Positions 21,706 to 33,990 of a stretch of 64,000 nt of DNA are shown piece after piece. Position 1 is the first letter of the stretch; each line of letters starts with the position of its first letter. Position numbers and translations under genes: made by a program. The notes under the pieces were generated by a model. The model saw only the letters and a program-made list of their open reading frames with translations, searched no databases and had not been told where the DNA came from. The DNA comes from Corythucha ciliata (lineage: Eukaryota > Arthropoda > Insecta > Hemiptera > Tingidae): the NCBI GenBank assembly GCA_038030265.1, contig CM075943.1:25420001-25484000 (forward strand). Direction: 5' to 3'.

Positions 21706-22874
21706 AATAAAACAGTCATGGTTTCATGACTGTGTTCTTCCGGATAAATGGGACTGTCGCCAGCTTTCGAACTAAATGGTTACGTATAAGACGCTGCTGA
21801 ATAATCGCTAATTAAGTGAAATTAACGAGTTAGTGAAATGTACTCTATCCGACACCCAGCTGCCGGAGCGACATTTTTTGTTACTTAGGTAGGCGTGCAT
21901 AATCAGTTCGATTCAACGCGTAGCTTTGGATGAGGTTGTAGTGCTTTTTATCACGTTCAAGTCACAGAATTTGTTCAAATTTTGTAGGTCAAAACAAGCG
22001 ATTTTTATTAATATTATTAGTTTTTAAGCCATACAACTTGATTAATGTTATATTTTTAGGGTTTTGGCTTTTTTCTTCTGAATAATACACCTGTTTTCGG
22101 TCAGGAACAAATGTTTACAACCCACCCTGAAACTTTTTCTGTGTACGTTTTAGCACGTCTAGATTCCATTTCTGGAATGTCCGTCCGCCATAAGGTACGC
22201 CGTCCGGACCATATCTTGCCCTAGGATTGCTCGAAAAAACTTGTTCTTTCGCACATAGACTCCATTTGGGATCTAGTTGCTCCTAACATCTGATCAGTTT
22301 GATCAACTAACTCCCTGGGTTTTTATGGGCCAAAAGTGGGTCCAAAATGGGGGTTTTCAAGGGTTATGAGATGCCATCTCCAAAAGCACCTGTTGAGGAG
22401 CAATCCAGCTTCAAAATGTTGTGAACAGGGGTCTAAGGAGGTCACACTGGTTGGTGGGAAAACAAAACACCCCTTCACCGTGTCACCATGACGATGACAA
22501 CAACTGAACAGTGAACGATTGAACAAGGTGACTGAGCTCTTCTGTAGGGTGTAACGGAAAAGTCTGGCATAAATGAAATGGGTGATTCTTGGTCACATTT
22601 GGAACCAAAATGACCCTACGCACCATGGTCCGATTACTTATGGTTTTGTAGATAATAGGGGTTTTCCTAATTTTGAATGCATCCACTTTTCCAATTTAAA
22701 AGAAGCCATTGGAAAGAGCACTAAATTCTTTGTAGGATTGGATATTTTCATCTCCAAATCGATCAATATTTAAGTGCTTAAATTGCTGCTGAACAGCCAA
22801 CTTCATCAGTCCAGCGTGTAAAGTTCGAGTTTACAGGCAAAAAACAACTGCAGGAAGTCGAGAGATACACACCA
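21706..22874. other. no gene; short homology to a repeat end
   Basis: At about 21834-21872 there is a diverged copy of the GCCAGCTGCCGGAGCGA block that flanks the AGTGCATTTCATT repeat family (28490, 39685, 43891). Otherwise nothing recognised. Confidence 0.45.
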
Positions 22875-23060
22875 GTGATGTAAAAACTTTACCTCACTGA
22901 AAAGTAGTGGCGTAATAGTATATTTCATATCAAGAGTGGAAAGTGAACAATATCGTGCGAGCGTTGTTAGACGAGTGAGGCGCAGCCGAACGAGGATAAA
23001 ACGCGAGCAACGATATTCACTTTTACTCGAGTTGTGAACGGTATTTTTCACACGACACAT
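22875..23060. repeat. imperfect inverted repeat
   Basis: The TTTCATATCAAGAGTGGAAAGTGAACAATATCG side pairs imperfectly with a CGATATTCACTTTTACTCGAG side near 23010-23032. TTTACCTCACTGAA near 22890 and GTGTGAAAAAT on the minus strand near 23045 are shared with 24597-24640. Confidence 0.5.
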
Positions 23061-23406
23061 GAGGGGGGGGGGGGTTATCAAATACCTTTTTTTATAATCA
23101 CGATAAAAGTAGGTAAATAATAATGTTTAATGAATAAAGTTAGAAAATGTAGCCTTAATTCTTATTAAAAATAATCTTACCTGATCTTTCATGCTAAGAA
23201 GATGAGAATTTTTGTCTCTTCTGTTTACACGGCCGGCGATGACAGAAGATTTGAGAGAGAGTGACTGATTACTGATTATGAGAAGGTGACTGGGAAGGGA
23301 AGTAAGCGTGTCACAGCCTATTGAGGACAGCAGACGGACGCTAAACGATCTTAAAATCGACTCAAGGTTTAAAAAAAAGGAAAATATAGAAAATCAGCTG
23401 TTTTTA

Positions 23407-23494
23407 TCACACAAGACGAGATGAGATTTACTTTGACAGCTAAAATTTATGAACACACGGCTTTGAAATTCATTCTCATCTCGTCTCACACGTG
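23407..23494. repeat. hairpin inverted repeat
   Basis: CACACAAGACGAGATGAGA pairs with TCTCATCTCGTCTCACACG across a loop of about 45 bp. Confidence 0.55.
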
Positions 23495-24596
23495 TTTCAC
23501 TTTTCTATTACAACGACCCAGATCACCCGTGTGATTAATTTTCACATCGCACTACCTAGCACCACCCCTGTCTGACCGATGGGCTGGGGGGTAGAGACAC
23601 TTGGGGGAATTTTTTTCTAATAGGTTTTTGGTTCGTGACTTAGTTCTGACTCTAAGAACCAGCAGCGCTCAAGTCGAATTTCTCTCCTTCTTTCTGATTG
23701 GCTGAAAATCTCTATGGTGGGGTCCGACTCTGGAAAGGAGAGAGATAGAAGATACTTGAACTGACCGATAAGGCAATCAAGAGAGTCGTTTTTATTCACA
23801 ATTTCACATGTTCGTTTGAGCTTCGAGACGAGTATTATTCGACTGCATGGCCATTCCTTGGACGAGCCTTTCTCTCCAATTTTTGGTAATTATGTAATCT
23901 GCGTGTTATGTTTTTGAGTTGATTATGTCACTGAGTAAAAGTAAATGCTAGGGGCCGGATGCGGGAGTGAAGAAGGATTCTGCCAGTTACCTTTAAGATA
24001 TCTGCTCCCAAATACACCATTCAGTTCAGGATCAAAAACCGATGGCGATGCGTCACCTTTTGCAGGATAAGCCTCATCACAATGCTCTACGATCCGGCCT
24101 ATAAGTATTTTGAACGGTACCTATACATCTATTTGTTTAATTTCGTTAAGTTCTGTAGAACAAAATAAATTTATCTTATTTTTTTAAATAATGGGTATCT
24201 GTTTTTCCTTGAAAAGCCATTCGTTAGGAAACGTAAAGGCAGTCTCTTTCAGAGGAAGCAATATTTTTTTGGGCGAAAACTTGACTATTTAATAATTGAT
24301 ATGAATCAAATAATTAAACGTCTTAAGTTTTCCCCAAAGAAATTATTGCATTTCCCTTGAAAATGAGGAAGATTGAAAGAACCGAATGAGAGGAGGGGGG
24401 AGCGTTCTAAACGCAGGCGCTATTGACTTCTGTTGTTGACTCTTGTAACCCGCCGCGCCACCTGTTCTGTCCTCGTCCCCCACTCCTTTGTTGAACCTCT
24501 TATGTATCTTTTTATCCTCCTTGCCTAGCACCCTTGTCGGATATTACCAATTTTCCGCTCCTGTCTCGAGCGCGATAGTCGTGACTTACTTAGGGG

Positions 24597-24845
24597 GTCG
24601 TGTGAAAAAATTTTACCTCACTGAACAGGGGTAGACAGGGGTGGGGCGTAACTAGGCAACCTGACGAGACTAGGCTTCCACTTTATAATTATGTGGTTGA
24701 CCGAACGTTATCAATTGCACACGAATGAAAATTGACTCTGTTTTTATTAGGCTTTTGTCAAAAGCTGGGTAAAATGGTGTACACAACTCGTGAGGGAGTA
24801 GAATTGCCTCACCCGTTGTGTAATATACTATTATAACACGGCACG
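24597..24845. repeat. diverged relative of the 22.9-kb repeat
   Basis: GTCGTGTGAAAAAATTTTACCTCACTGAA opens the segment, and TCGTGAGGGAGTAG with CCTCACCC appears near its end. AGACAGGGGTGGGGCGTAACTAGG is matched in reverse near 23545-23575. Confidence 0.4.
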
Positions 24846-27800
24846 GAAAACTTTTCCTAGCTTCGAAAATTGGTCATTTATTTTCTCGGCTGGAAAAATT
24901 CCATTTTCATGCCTTGGATGAATGAATATACTATTTAGTCTCTCCCGTCAATATCTGATTGTTATAAGTTCCAGTTTTTTTTGTTTCGGAAAAAACCTCA
25001 TTTGAAGCTTCGTGGTGAAAAATGACCGATTTATACTAAGAACAGCCAGTTGTGGGCCTGAGATACATTTTTCCCATAATGTTTGGAGGCAAAACAAAAT
25101 TGCGCCGAAGAAGTAGTTTGTGAGAACTAATTCTCACCACGGAAGGGACCATTTTCCATACGAAACTCATGGTTGCAACCTGGAAACTGTCATGAAAGGG
25201 CCAGAATCCCTTTTTTGTTTGTTGAAAATACGTACAATTTTACGGGAGGCATGTGAGGAGACCCTTCCCCCAGTCACGCAGAAGATATCTCTTCTACAGG
25301 GAAGCAGTGTGTTGCTAACTTGGAAGGCTACAGGTATACTGTTTCATGAAGAAGTTTCTTGAGGGTAAGGAGAAAAAAAAGTGCCCATGCTTCAACCACT
25401 AAGCCACTAACCGACGAAAGAGAGAGAGAAAAAAACGAGGGGAGAGAGAGAGAAAAATCCCTTTCTCTCGATTCTTGTGTATCGTACATAAAGGAATGCT
25501 TGGCTATCTTTTTAATGATTTCATATAGCACAGGAAAAGAACGAGCCTCCGAGAAACTGGCATTTAACCTTCGATTGCTCGTACCAGGTGTGGTAATGGT
25601 GAGGGGTGAAGAGGTTTGGATGGGCGAGAGAAGCAGAATTTAATAACTTTTCAGCAACCAGTGGCCCCAACGTTTATAACAGTTGATGGCGAATAAGTAA
25701 GAGAGGGGGCGGAGGTTGTAAAAAAAAAGTTCAGGACCAGTAGGCACCCATATGATCGGGGCTTGGAAATCCGTTGGAAATTGGCTGTGGAAGGAGGGGG
25801 GGGGGTCGATATGATTTTGTTTTGGGATTCCTCACTCGCTCCCCGAAAGTTGATTGGCCTCCCTTTAGGATAAGAAAGAGAAACAAAAAACCAGGGAGGA
25901 ATGACATTATGATAAATAACTGTTCGAGCCTAAAAGCACTGATTTGCATGACAAAAAAAAATGGTTTTTAACGTATTGAAATAACGTAGGAAGCAATAAA
26001 TGTCACTTTATCTTCATAAATGCTCTTCAAATGATTCCCCTCCGCGCCCCATCGTATTTTTCGCCATCTAATTTACTCTAGCAACTTCTTCTTTTACATA
26101 CAAAAACGTGGAGATACGAAACGAAAAGGCTGGGGCAATTAAAAGCTTCGGAGTTGTAGAAAACCTGTTCAAAAGGGTCTCTTTTTATATATACATATAG
26201 CTATCTCTTTTTCGCTCACTCTCTTCGTCGAACCTCATGCTATATCATTTGTAAGGAATGAGAGATTGAAGAACAGAGGCATCGCATGCAATGAAATAGA
26301 CCTAAAAAGACGCATTTTCATTTTCTGATCTTACCAGACGAAGGCTAGGGTAGTGTAGAGCTGTGACACCTCTGACAGTGAGTTGGATTAAGCGGCTCGC
26401 TAAAGTGCACGAGAGAGACACACGGGGATGGCTAACCTGGTCGGGAGGGACTCGCCGCTGGGCTGAGCGACCCTGGGGCAAGTTAGGCGGCTGGTAGGCA
26501 TGACTACGGAAGGAATTCCCACGTGGGAAGAATATTCAAAAAAGAATACAATTGGAGCACTGAGGAAGATTTCACGAGTTTGGACTCGAAAGGGGAAACG
26601 AGGACGAGCTTAGAGCCTGTTAGGAAGCAAAAGGATACAGTGTACTTCTGTAGAAGTGAGTAAATCAGAGGTTCGGGTTTGGGGCACACAGAATAGTTCC
26701 CAAGAGAGACACGTTTAGGTGGCCAAACTAACAAAAAAACCCGGTGGACCTCGAAAAAGCGAGATGGACCGGCAGCTGATAGGAATGATTAGTAAGTGCT
26801 AACTCGGCCACGCTGACAAAAGATCCAACTGGGAAAGAAGATCCATGATCCAAATACCATACTTAAAGAACTGAAGAACACAGTTCTCCAGTTAGGAGAA
26901 TTAATCCGGAGAGAATCAGAGCCTATTATATAGGAGGCCAGGAATCTGCAGGATCAACGCTACCGAAACGTCTGCCCCAAAAGTGAATGATTGGTGATTT
27001 GAGGGGCCCACGGAAGTGCCCCGCTGAAACATAGTCGCACAGGTGGCTAACCAGACAAGAAAAACTCTCCACTGGGCAGAGTTGCAGAGGACGCTCCGTG
27101 AAAGAAACCGCGCGTCGGGACATTCCCAGAAGCCCATGACAACCACGAGAACGAGGGGACCCCAGTGGCCCATAACAGCTTGGTAAAGCTGAATACGTGT
27201 GAATGAAACCGCGGGTGACTTTCACATGGTAGCACAATTTGAACAATTACCCAAGTGAAACTAAAATGTAGAGGATTCGGAGAGAGACTTTCAGCTGGTA
27301 AAAAAGGAGGGCCGGGCCAGGCCCTCCTCGTTCTACTCCATGTACTCTTTTTTCCTGTTTTAAGAGGGCAATTTCTCCGGGAAGTCGTTAATATTTTTCC
27401 CAGAGGCAGCTTTGCATAAGTTTACATACGTCCGACTGTAGCCCACTGCCCAATGCTCGAGAAATTCACTGATTTGAACAGCCAAAGTCTCGCTCTCTAG
27501 CGTTTTTCCCTTTTTACTGGGAAGTAGCCTCCAGAAATTGTACTCCGCCGGTGAACTTTAGGTCCTCGGATAGGCAAGGGGGTGTGAGGAAAGCGTCGAT
27601 TCTCGGTTACGCTGATTCTCAATGATGAAGAGAAAAAATCTAAAAACTCCACGAGGGAGAGTTTTTAAATAAAGGGGGAAGAAGACTTGATTGAGAAGAG
27701 GAAACGTTCTGAGCTCCACTTATAGAGCCTACTAGAAATCCATGAGCCTGAGGGATGATCGCTTCCCCACACTAATCTGGGGGACTGGGGGTCAACCATG

Positions 27801-28079
27801 AGCTAGCGTTAAAAACTAGACAACCTGTACTACCAGGTGAGCTCACGGCCATATAAAGCCTCGTGGGACACTCCATAGTACTTCCAATCCTATCAACTGT
27901 CCCTATACAGTTAGCTACAGTTTTTACTGTAGCTAACTTTTCAGAACAGGCCCCCGTTTCTATACAGGTCGTGAGACAATACGATGGGCCTTAGAAAGCT
28001 TAAACCAGCACATCCTCTGATCTCGAAGGTTCTCTGTGCCCTTGGAAATTTAAGATTAGGTGGTTTTGGAATCCGCCCC
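24846..28079. other. no gene; weak repeats
   Basis: Unique sequence. A purine-rich AGAGAG stretch lies at 25420-25455 and a short perfect hairpin (AGTTAGCTACAG with its complement) at about 27910-27937. Phrases such as GGTGGCTAACC recur loosely near 26430, 26718 and 27040, too diverged to call a family. Confidence 0.45.
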
Positions 28080-28189
28080 ACTATTCTGTAACTCCTAACG
28101 CGTGCGTTAGCCAAATTTCTCAGCTGATTACTTTCAATTATTCACCTTGTTTATTTCGCTAACGCACGCGTTAAGAGTTACAGAATAGG
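28080..28189. mobile_element. hairpin MITE
   Basis: CTATTCTGTAACTCCTAACG continuing to CGTTAG pairs with the right arm CTAACGCACGCGTTAAGAGT with one mismatch. Loop about 40 bp. Confidence 0.75.
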
Positions 28190-28489
28190 GAGGCTGATCT
28201 CTTATTCTAGGCATTTCCCCGCTTACGACTGGACCAATTCGAGAGGCGTTGTACGCAGCTAACAGTTTGACGGCTTTCCACCCATGAGCTTGCCAAATAG
28301 CAGAAGACCCCATTGACAAGCATTGTCCTGCAAGACCTGAAATATAGGATGAAGACCCTGTAACAAGCTGAGATTTCAGGACCCATTCAGTAGGGCAGAG
28401 TGCCTACTAAAATAGGGGGTTGCCATTTTTCAAACGATGATTCTTGGAGGAAGCATTCCGTACTCGGCTTGAATGATTTTCCCTCTTTT

Positions 28490-29920
28490 AGTGCATTTCA
28501 TTCTGAAAATGCACTATTGGTCTCGTCGTGATGGTGGCAAACATGGGTCATGTCATGTTTTTTTCACGTTTCAGATCCTCTAGAACACGAATTCAGTGGT
28601 CTCCAGGATTTATATATATATATATGCAGTGTTGGGCAGATAACGGAAAAAATTATCTATAAGATAACAATGAGGACACCTTAAAAGATAAGATAAAGAT
28701 AAGATAAATAAAAACTTATCTTTTATTTTTAGATAAATATTAAGATAACAAAAATAAATTATTCGTTGGCTTTTAGAAGAAGCAAAGTGTCGCGTTACCT
28801 GAATTCTCGATTTTCCGCCGTCAGATTCAAATTGCTATGTCAATGGTAATGGAATGAAATAATCACAAATTCACTTAAAATCACAACCCACAGACAAAAC
28901 CAGGGGAATAGACGAATAGCCCAGTCAGTAGTAGTCTTGACCTTGACTGGCTGAAACCTAAGAGAAATAGAGAGCTAGTAAAAAGCTTACTTTGAATGTT
29001 TTTGAGGGAGTTGAAAAAATTATCTTTATCTGGGAATTATCTTTGTCCTCAAGATAAACCGAATAGTGATAGATAAAAGATAAATAATAATCCTTCTTAA
29101 AATTCCGTCAGATAGATAAAAGATAAAAAAAATTATCTAGATAATTATCTAGATAATAAATCATCTAAAGATAAATATAACGCCCAACACTGTCTATATG
29201 TATATTTCTTTATACATAAATTTATTTATTGGTTTATTTATAATATTATGGCCGTTTTCTTGTTAGCACGATAACTCTCGAAGAAATCAATTTAGCAGAA
29301 CGCGCTTTGGCACAAAAATCAGTAGTCATAAGACCCCGGTCGGTATTGCATTTGGGCCAAATCGGTCGAGGTGGATTGGGGGAAAATAGGGGTTGAAAGG
29401 GTCAAAAAATCACTATAAATCACCAGTTGATTATAGAAGCATCATATTCGGTACGTATACTCCATGTTGGAGTAGCCTTTGATTCCCATTTTAATTTTTT
29501 GAAAAAGTCAAAGTGGAGGGGGTGTTGCCCCCGGAGTGGAAGTAAGTGTGTGGTCTTGTTAGCACGATAACTCTCGAAGAAATTAATTTATCGGAACGAG
29601 ATTTGGCCCGGAAATTAGTAGTCGTACGACCTCGGTTGGTATTGCATTTGGGCCAAATCGGTCGACTTGGAAGGGGGGGGGGGTAATATGGCTTGAACTG
29701 GTAAAAAAATTACTGCAAATCACCAGTTGGTTCCAGAAGCATTATATTCGGTACGATGATTTCATTTTGAAGTAGCCTTTGATTCCCATTATGTTCAGCT
29801 TAAACAAACCCGGCATCAAACAGTACGAGGTAGGGTCAAACATTAACGAAACAAATCATGGTCTCAACATTATTACTTCTGGAACGGCTTAGGGAATCCG
29901 CGTACGAAATGAAATGCACT
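28490..29920 (+). mobile_element. AGTGCATTTCATT family, copy A
   Basis: The ends are AGTGCATTTCATT and AATGAAATGCACT-like. It has a common 5' block with GGTCTCGTCGTGATGGTGGC, then two tandem units of about 290 bp, each starting TTGTTAGCACGATAACTCTC (about 29261 and 29556). A hAT-type MITE is inserted at 28627-29192. Homology to the other copies continues about 25 bp past the right end (GCCAGCTGCCGGAGCGA). Confidence 0.7.
28627..29192. mobile_element. hAT-type MITE, GATAA-rich
   Basis: Ends CAGTGTTGGGC and GCCCAACACTG are perfect 11-bp inverted repeats of the hAT form. Flanking 8-mers TATATATG (28619-28626) and TCTATATG (29193-29200) agree at 7 of 8 positions, matching a hAT duplication. The interior is full of AGATAAGATAA words in both orientations. 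Confidence 0.8.
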
Positions 29921-30571
29921 CTTTCCGACCGCCAGCTGCCGGAGCGATTTTTTTTTTCGGGTCCCACTTTTAGTGTCTCGTAGAAGGGAAAAGGAGACGG
30001 AACCAGGTAGACCGCAAAACTGTCAGTTCCTGCGTAAACGAGAAAAATCAACCCACGCTACCTAGCTATTACCTTTTTCATTGGCTACAACATTGTTTAT
30101 TTTGCCGGTAAACGCGAATCCCAGATACAAATTTCGGTGGAAAATTGAAACGCTGGGTTGGATCCTAAGCTGCCGAAGCGAAATATTCTCAATTAGCTAC
30201 AAAATAGTAATTAATGTGGAGCCGATTGAAAAGTTCTGACAGCAGCATGTCGGGGAAAGTGCATTTCATTTATGAGATCATCCACTCAAACCTCATAAAA
30301 GTTTGAATGAGATCAACAAAAGATAAATGAAATTTGGGCAATGATAGAGATTCAGAATCAATTATTACCACCACCGTAATCGTATAGGAAACTCAACTGA
30401 TTCTGTTCGCCGTGGTGTTGTGTAAATTTATTCTTGCTGACATTTCTTCACTATGGTTGCTGCTTTCAGGAAGGCGGGACTTGGCTTTTAGGAAGTTCAC
30501 ATTTTCCTGCTTTTCGTGATTGTTTGCCCTGATGATGGCTAATGATAGTCATTAAATGGATTTTAGATTTT
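29921..30571. other. no gene seen
   Basis: Contains a repeat-family flank (CCGCCAGCTGCCGGAGCGA) at the left and a stray GTGCATTTCATTTATGAG near 30260. No coding signal. Confidence 0.45.
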
Positions 30572-31143
30572 AACTTTTGAGGGTGTGGTAGGCTGCGATT
30601 GCACGCGGGCATTGGTGGGGACTTGGTCTTAAAATCTTCCTACAGGCATGTAGATAATTCCTGCCAAAATTGACCGCGAAAAGTTGGGTAAAAATACAAG
30701 CTTCGGTGACCAAGATTTGGGTGGGTGCTACTAGTACTCCTCCCTGCTAGACAACGTGGATATCCCTTTTGGGTCATTTTGAGGTCTCATAGAGGTCACC
30801 CACTCCAATTGAGGCTAAAACGTCCGACGAAAAAGTTGATCCTGCCTGAAAAAAAAAAAAAAAAAAAATCAATTATTCTCTGGTTCATATAAATGTCTAG
30901 CGTAGCGTTGTTTGGCTCTCGTGGAGCCCAAACTAACCGCCGTTGAGTCTTCCGGTTTGATACAAAGTTGTTTAACCTGAGTCAGACGTACATTTTGGCC
31001 CAAACGGAATCTCTATATCTGCTCTGGTTGCTGAGTTATGTCAAATTTTAATTTTCGAGGGGGTGGTTTGCAGGTGGGCATTGGTGGGGACTTGGTCTTG
31101 AAATCATCCTACAGGTATATAGAACATTTCTGCCAAGTGGCAC
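30572..31143 (+). repeat. direct repeat, about 480-bp spacing
   Basis: GGGCATTGGTGGGGACTTGG, followed by TCTTRAAATC and TCCTACAGG, occurs near 30608 and 31076, with TTCTGCCAA or TTCCTGCCAA closing each copy. A pure A run of about 20 lies between them near 30849. Confidence 0.6.
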
Positions 31144-31224
31144 TGCTTAATGATTATTTGCAAAGTTGATGTCGTTTACCTCCGGACTATACTATGTAAC
31201 CTCATAGGATTTTTTATTTTAACA

Positions 31225-31400
31225 ATTTCAAGCTTAAGCTTATTGTGGTTTATTTATTTTGTGGTTAGAGCACTTTGTGGTCAAGTGCTTTCTGTGGTTG
31301 AGTGTTTTTGTAGTAAGAGTTTTTTGTGGTTTGTGCATTTTTGATTAGAGGTTTTTATGGTTAGAACATTTTGTAGTTAGAGCTTCTTAGGCTTACAGCT
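31225..31400 (-). repeat. degenerate minisatellite, inverted relative of 16.6 kb
   Basis: Repeated TTTGTGGTTAGAGC-like units of about 16-20 bp, in the opposite orientation to the array at 16636-16860. Confidence 0.65.
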
Positions 31401-32128
31401 TTCGGTATTTTGGTCTTTTAGAGGGGTTCAAGTTTTTGTGGTTCACTTCACGAAGGGGTGTTATATGAAATAACACGGGTGGTATCCATGTGACAATTAT
31501 AAAGAGATAGTAATAGAAAGGGATAGTGAAAAGCATTTATGGGTGGTTTGCCCCCCCCCCCACCCACGTGGAGACGATTATTATTACCATTCATCTTCAT
31601 GTTGATGGCGGTGAGGGGGAACATTACTCCCAGCATCAGGCTGTTCAATGAGCTTACTCATCGCTCCTGTCTAAATAAAAGGTACCGATTTGACATCAAC
31701 TGGAAAACAAAACGCCAAAGGCTCTTGGTCGGCAAGGTATGGTCACGTTCCTCTAAGAAAAGCCGTTAACATATTTAATTTTTCACAAGGTCCTGCAAAT
31801 TCACTTGAACTTTTTCAGGTACGCCGGATATGTCCTCACATCGACCTAACTCCTGCTCCCTTCACTTCATCTTTTTGAACGGAATAAACCCGCCGACAAA
31901 GAAAAATGCAGATAATTGCCTCTTTCTTTGCCGCTGTTTTATTTTTATTTTTTGAAACGTTTTCCCTTTCGGTAGCGACAGACTCGAAGGGGCTGCTTCT
32001 TTGCAACTTGTTTCTACCTCGGTGCAATAAAAGGGACGAGGAACAGCGCGTACACCAGTTTGGTTCCTTTCAAAAACTGGTAACTTAGCAATGGAAACAG
32101 ACTACCTCGACTTTTAACCTCAGATATT
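31401..32128. other. no gene seen
   Basis: Unique sequence with a C run near 31551-31561. Short open frames here show no recognisable protein. Confidence 0.45.
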
Positions 32129-32564
32129 GGCTTTAAGGCGGGGTTTCAGGCGGGTTTCCTCGACCTCTTCCCAGTCAACCCTCGCCTAAACTTCGCACAT
32201 TTTTGGCTCCATTTCTGCACCAATATTCGATTTCGAAGTCTAATTTTAATCTTCATGAAGTTCTACAGTGACGTTAGATCTTGTTTGTTCAAATTTTATC
32301 CCTAAAATAACCATTTTATTCCAAATTTCATCCCTGAAATTATCTTAAAACACATCCGAATTCTTAAGTGCTTTGGGGTGATTTTAGGGATAAAATTTGA
32401 ACAAACAAGATCTAACGTCACTGTAGAACTTCCTGAAGATTAAAATTAGACTTTGAAATCGAAAATTGATGCAGAAATGGAGCCAAAATTTATGTGCGAA
32501 GTTTAGGCGAGGGTTGACTGGACGAAGTCGAGGAAACACATGTACAAAACTCCGCCTTAAAGCC
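32129..32564. mobile_element. 436-bp palindromic element
   Basis: Left arm begins GGCTTTAAGGCGG and the right arm ends CCGCCTTAAAGCC. Arms of about 185 bp match closely, including AACCCTCGCCTAAACTTCGC and ACAGTGACGTTAGATCTTGT. The loop is about 60 bp. Non-autonomous foldback or MITE. Confidence 0.8.
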
Positions 32565-32637
32565 CTGTTCACACGGAGACTTTTCTGTCATGACATCCGT
32601 ATCGTGACAGAAAAGTCTTCGTGTGAACACAAAAAAG
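32559..32637. mobile_element. AAGCCCTGTTCACACG hairpin, copy a
   Basis: CACACGGAGACTTTTCTGTC pairs with GACAGAAAAGTCTTCGTGTG. The left end AAGCCCTGTTCACACGG matches, in reverse, the right end of the element at 36304-36421. Confidence 0.65.
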
Positions 32638-32692
32638 GCATGACATTTGATGTTATACCATATCAGTCAAAACAGATTTTGAGAATTCTACG

Positions 32693-33250
32693 GTGACATC
32701 TTGGGTCTATTTCAACTCATTGAAACGTAAACTCACCGAAAAATAATTCGATGAGTTTCCATGAGTACTCGTAAAAAATTCATCACCTAGAAACTCATCG
32801 GAAAAAATAGTCGCCATTTTACAGATGATGAACATCGGCAACGTCGCAAGCCCACAAACAAGTCTGAAACTCACCGAAAATGTTTTCGATGAGTTTCAAG
32901 GGAATACCTTCGGAAAAGTCATCACCCCGAAACTCGTCGGAAGGCGTTCTATGAGTTTCCACAGTACCTATTGGAAAGTCATCGTCTTAAAACTCGCTGA
33001 AAACCTTTTCGAGGTGATGACTTTCCCGAAGGTTCCCTTAGGCTTAACTCATCGAATACATTTTCTACAAGTTTCAAACTTGTTTGTGGGCTTGCGACGT
33101 TGCCATTGTTCATTATCTGTAAAATGCCGACTATTTTTTTCGATGAGTTTCTGGGTGATGAGTTTCAAAAGTGCTCATGGAAACTCATCGAACATTTTTT
33201 CGATGAGTTTACATTTTGACGAGTTTACAGGTCCCCGACATCTTTCTAGA
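32693..33250. repeat. 550-bp palindrome built from GATGAGTTTC words
   Basis: A large inverted repeat centred near 32970. Shared blocks include the AACGTCGCAAGCCCACAAAC word near 32840 and its complement near 33086, and AAACTCATCG/CGATGAGTTT pairs throughout. The 10-mer CGATGAGTTT or its complement occurs about ten times. The 174-codon frame running through it is a by-product of the repeat, not a gene. Confidence 0.75.
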
Positions 33251-33377
33251 CAGAAATGTCCAGTAACATTCCCTTTTAACCCAACCTTCATGCTCAAGCC
33301 GAAGGGTATGGATTATTACGACCGAGGAAGTGAGCTTGTAACTTATTGAGTGTTCTGGTGTTTAAATTTTCAATTTG

Positions 33378-33401
33378 AAAAAAAAAAAAAAAAAAAAAAA
33401 A
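33378..33401 (+). repeat. poly(A) tract
   Basis: 24 consecutive A. No SINE or processed gene recognised upstream. Confidence 0.8.
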
Positions 33402-33925
33402 GGATTGGAGTCGTGAGGCAGTAATGGCACTCATCACAGAGTATGAGATGCGTGAAAGCCTTCAAAGTTTGTAATAAAACAGCTAGATGTATTTCATGAA
33501 ATTAAATTAAGAATTTCACGAAACAGCTAGGTACTCTTTTACTGTCTTTTTTTCCATCTTTTTCTTTTATTTTGGGCATTCTTTATTTTGTGAAGAACAG
33601 AACTAGCTGCCATGACGGCAGCTACCGCTTTCAGCACCACCAAATACTTTCTTTCGTCTTTGTACGAAACACGATTATAAGAAACTATGCCACCAAAACT
33701 ATTGAACTTTGGAGCACAGGAGGAGTGGAGTGGACAATTTTTTTAAAAAAACTAAGGTCTACACTACAATGCGGTACGAAAGAAAGTGGCCTAGGGGAAT
33801 TCATTCTGAAAAGAATGGTTAAAATTAAAAGATTGATGTACTCACGATGACCCAAATTTATTGTTGGCTGATACCGAAACTCGCAGAATTCAAGGAGAAA
33901 TTATTGAACTCTCAGCCGTAAATGT

Positions 33926-33990
33926 TCATTTTTTAATGAATGCGCATTTCGGAGCGATCCCCGCTCCCTCATCAGCACAATTAAACTGCA
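33926..33990 (-). ncRNA. candidate hammerhead ribozyme (type I)
   Basis: On the minus strand CTGATGA (complement of 33969-33975) is followed by an 18-nt stem-loop (33951-33968; GGAGCG pairing with CGCTCC, or with one bulged G), then GAAA (33947-33950). A very short stem III, AU-GCGC-AU, leaves U16.1 and H17 at 33940 and 33939, predicting cleavage between 33939 and 33938. Stem I is weak: G-C, U-A, G-U, then a mismatch. All conserved core bases C3 to A9 and G12 to A14 are present. Hammerheads with short stem III are known in Penelope-like elements, and a fragment of one lies upstream on this strand. Activity is untested. Confidence 0.6.

Noticed and set aside
25370..25415. Minus-strand TGGCTTAGTGG resembling a tRNA A box, possible tRNA-derived SINE
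   Set aside because: No B box at the proper distance and no cloverleaf can be drawn.
30528..30560. CTGATGA followed by a GGCT/AGTC stem, hammerhead-like
   Set aside because: The required GAAA after stem II is missing (TTAAAT instead) and no stem III or cleavage site is evident.
32825..33349. 174-codon open frame
   Set aside because: It lies almost wholly inside a large inverted repeat of GATGAGTTTC words, so the open frame follows from the repeat composition.
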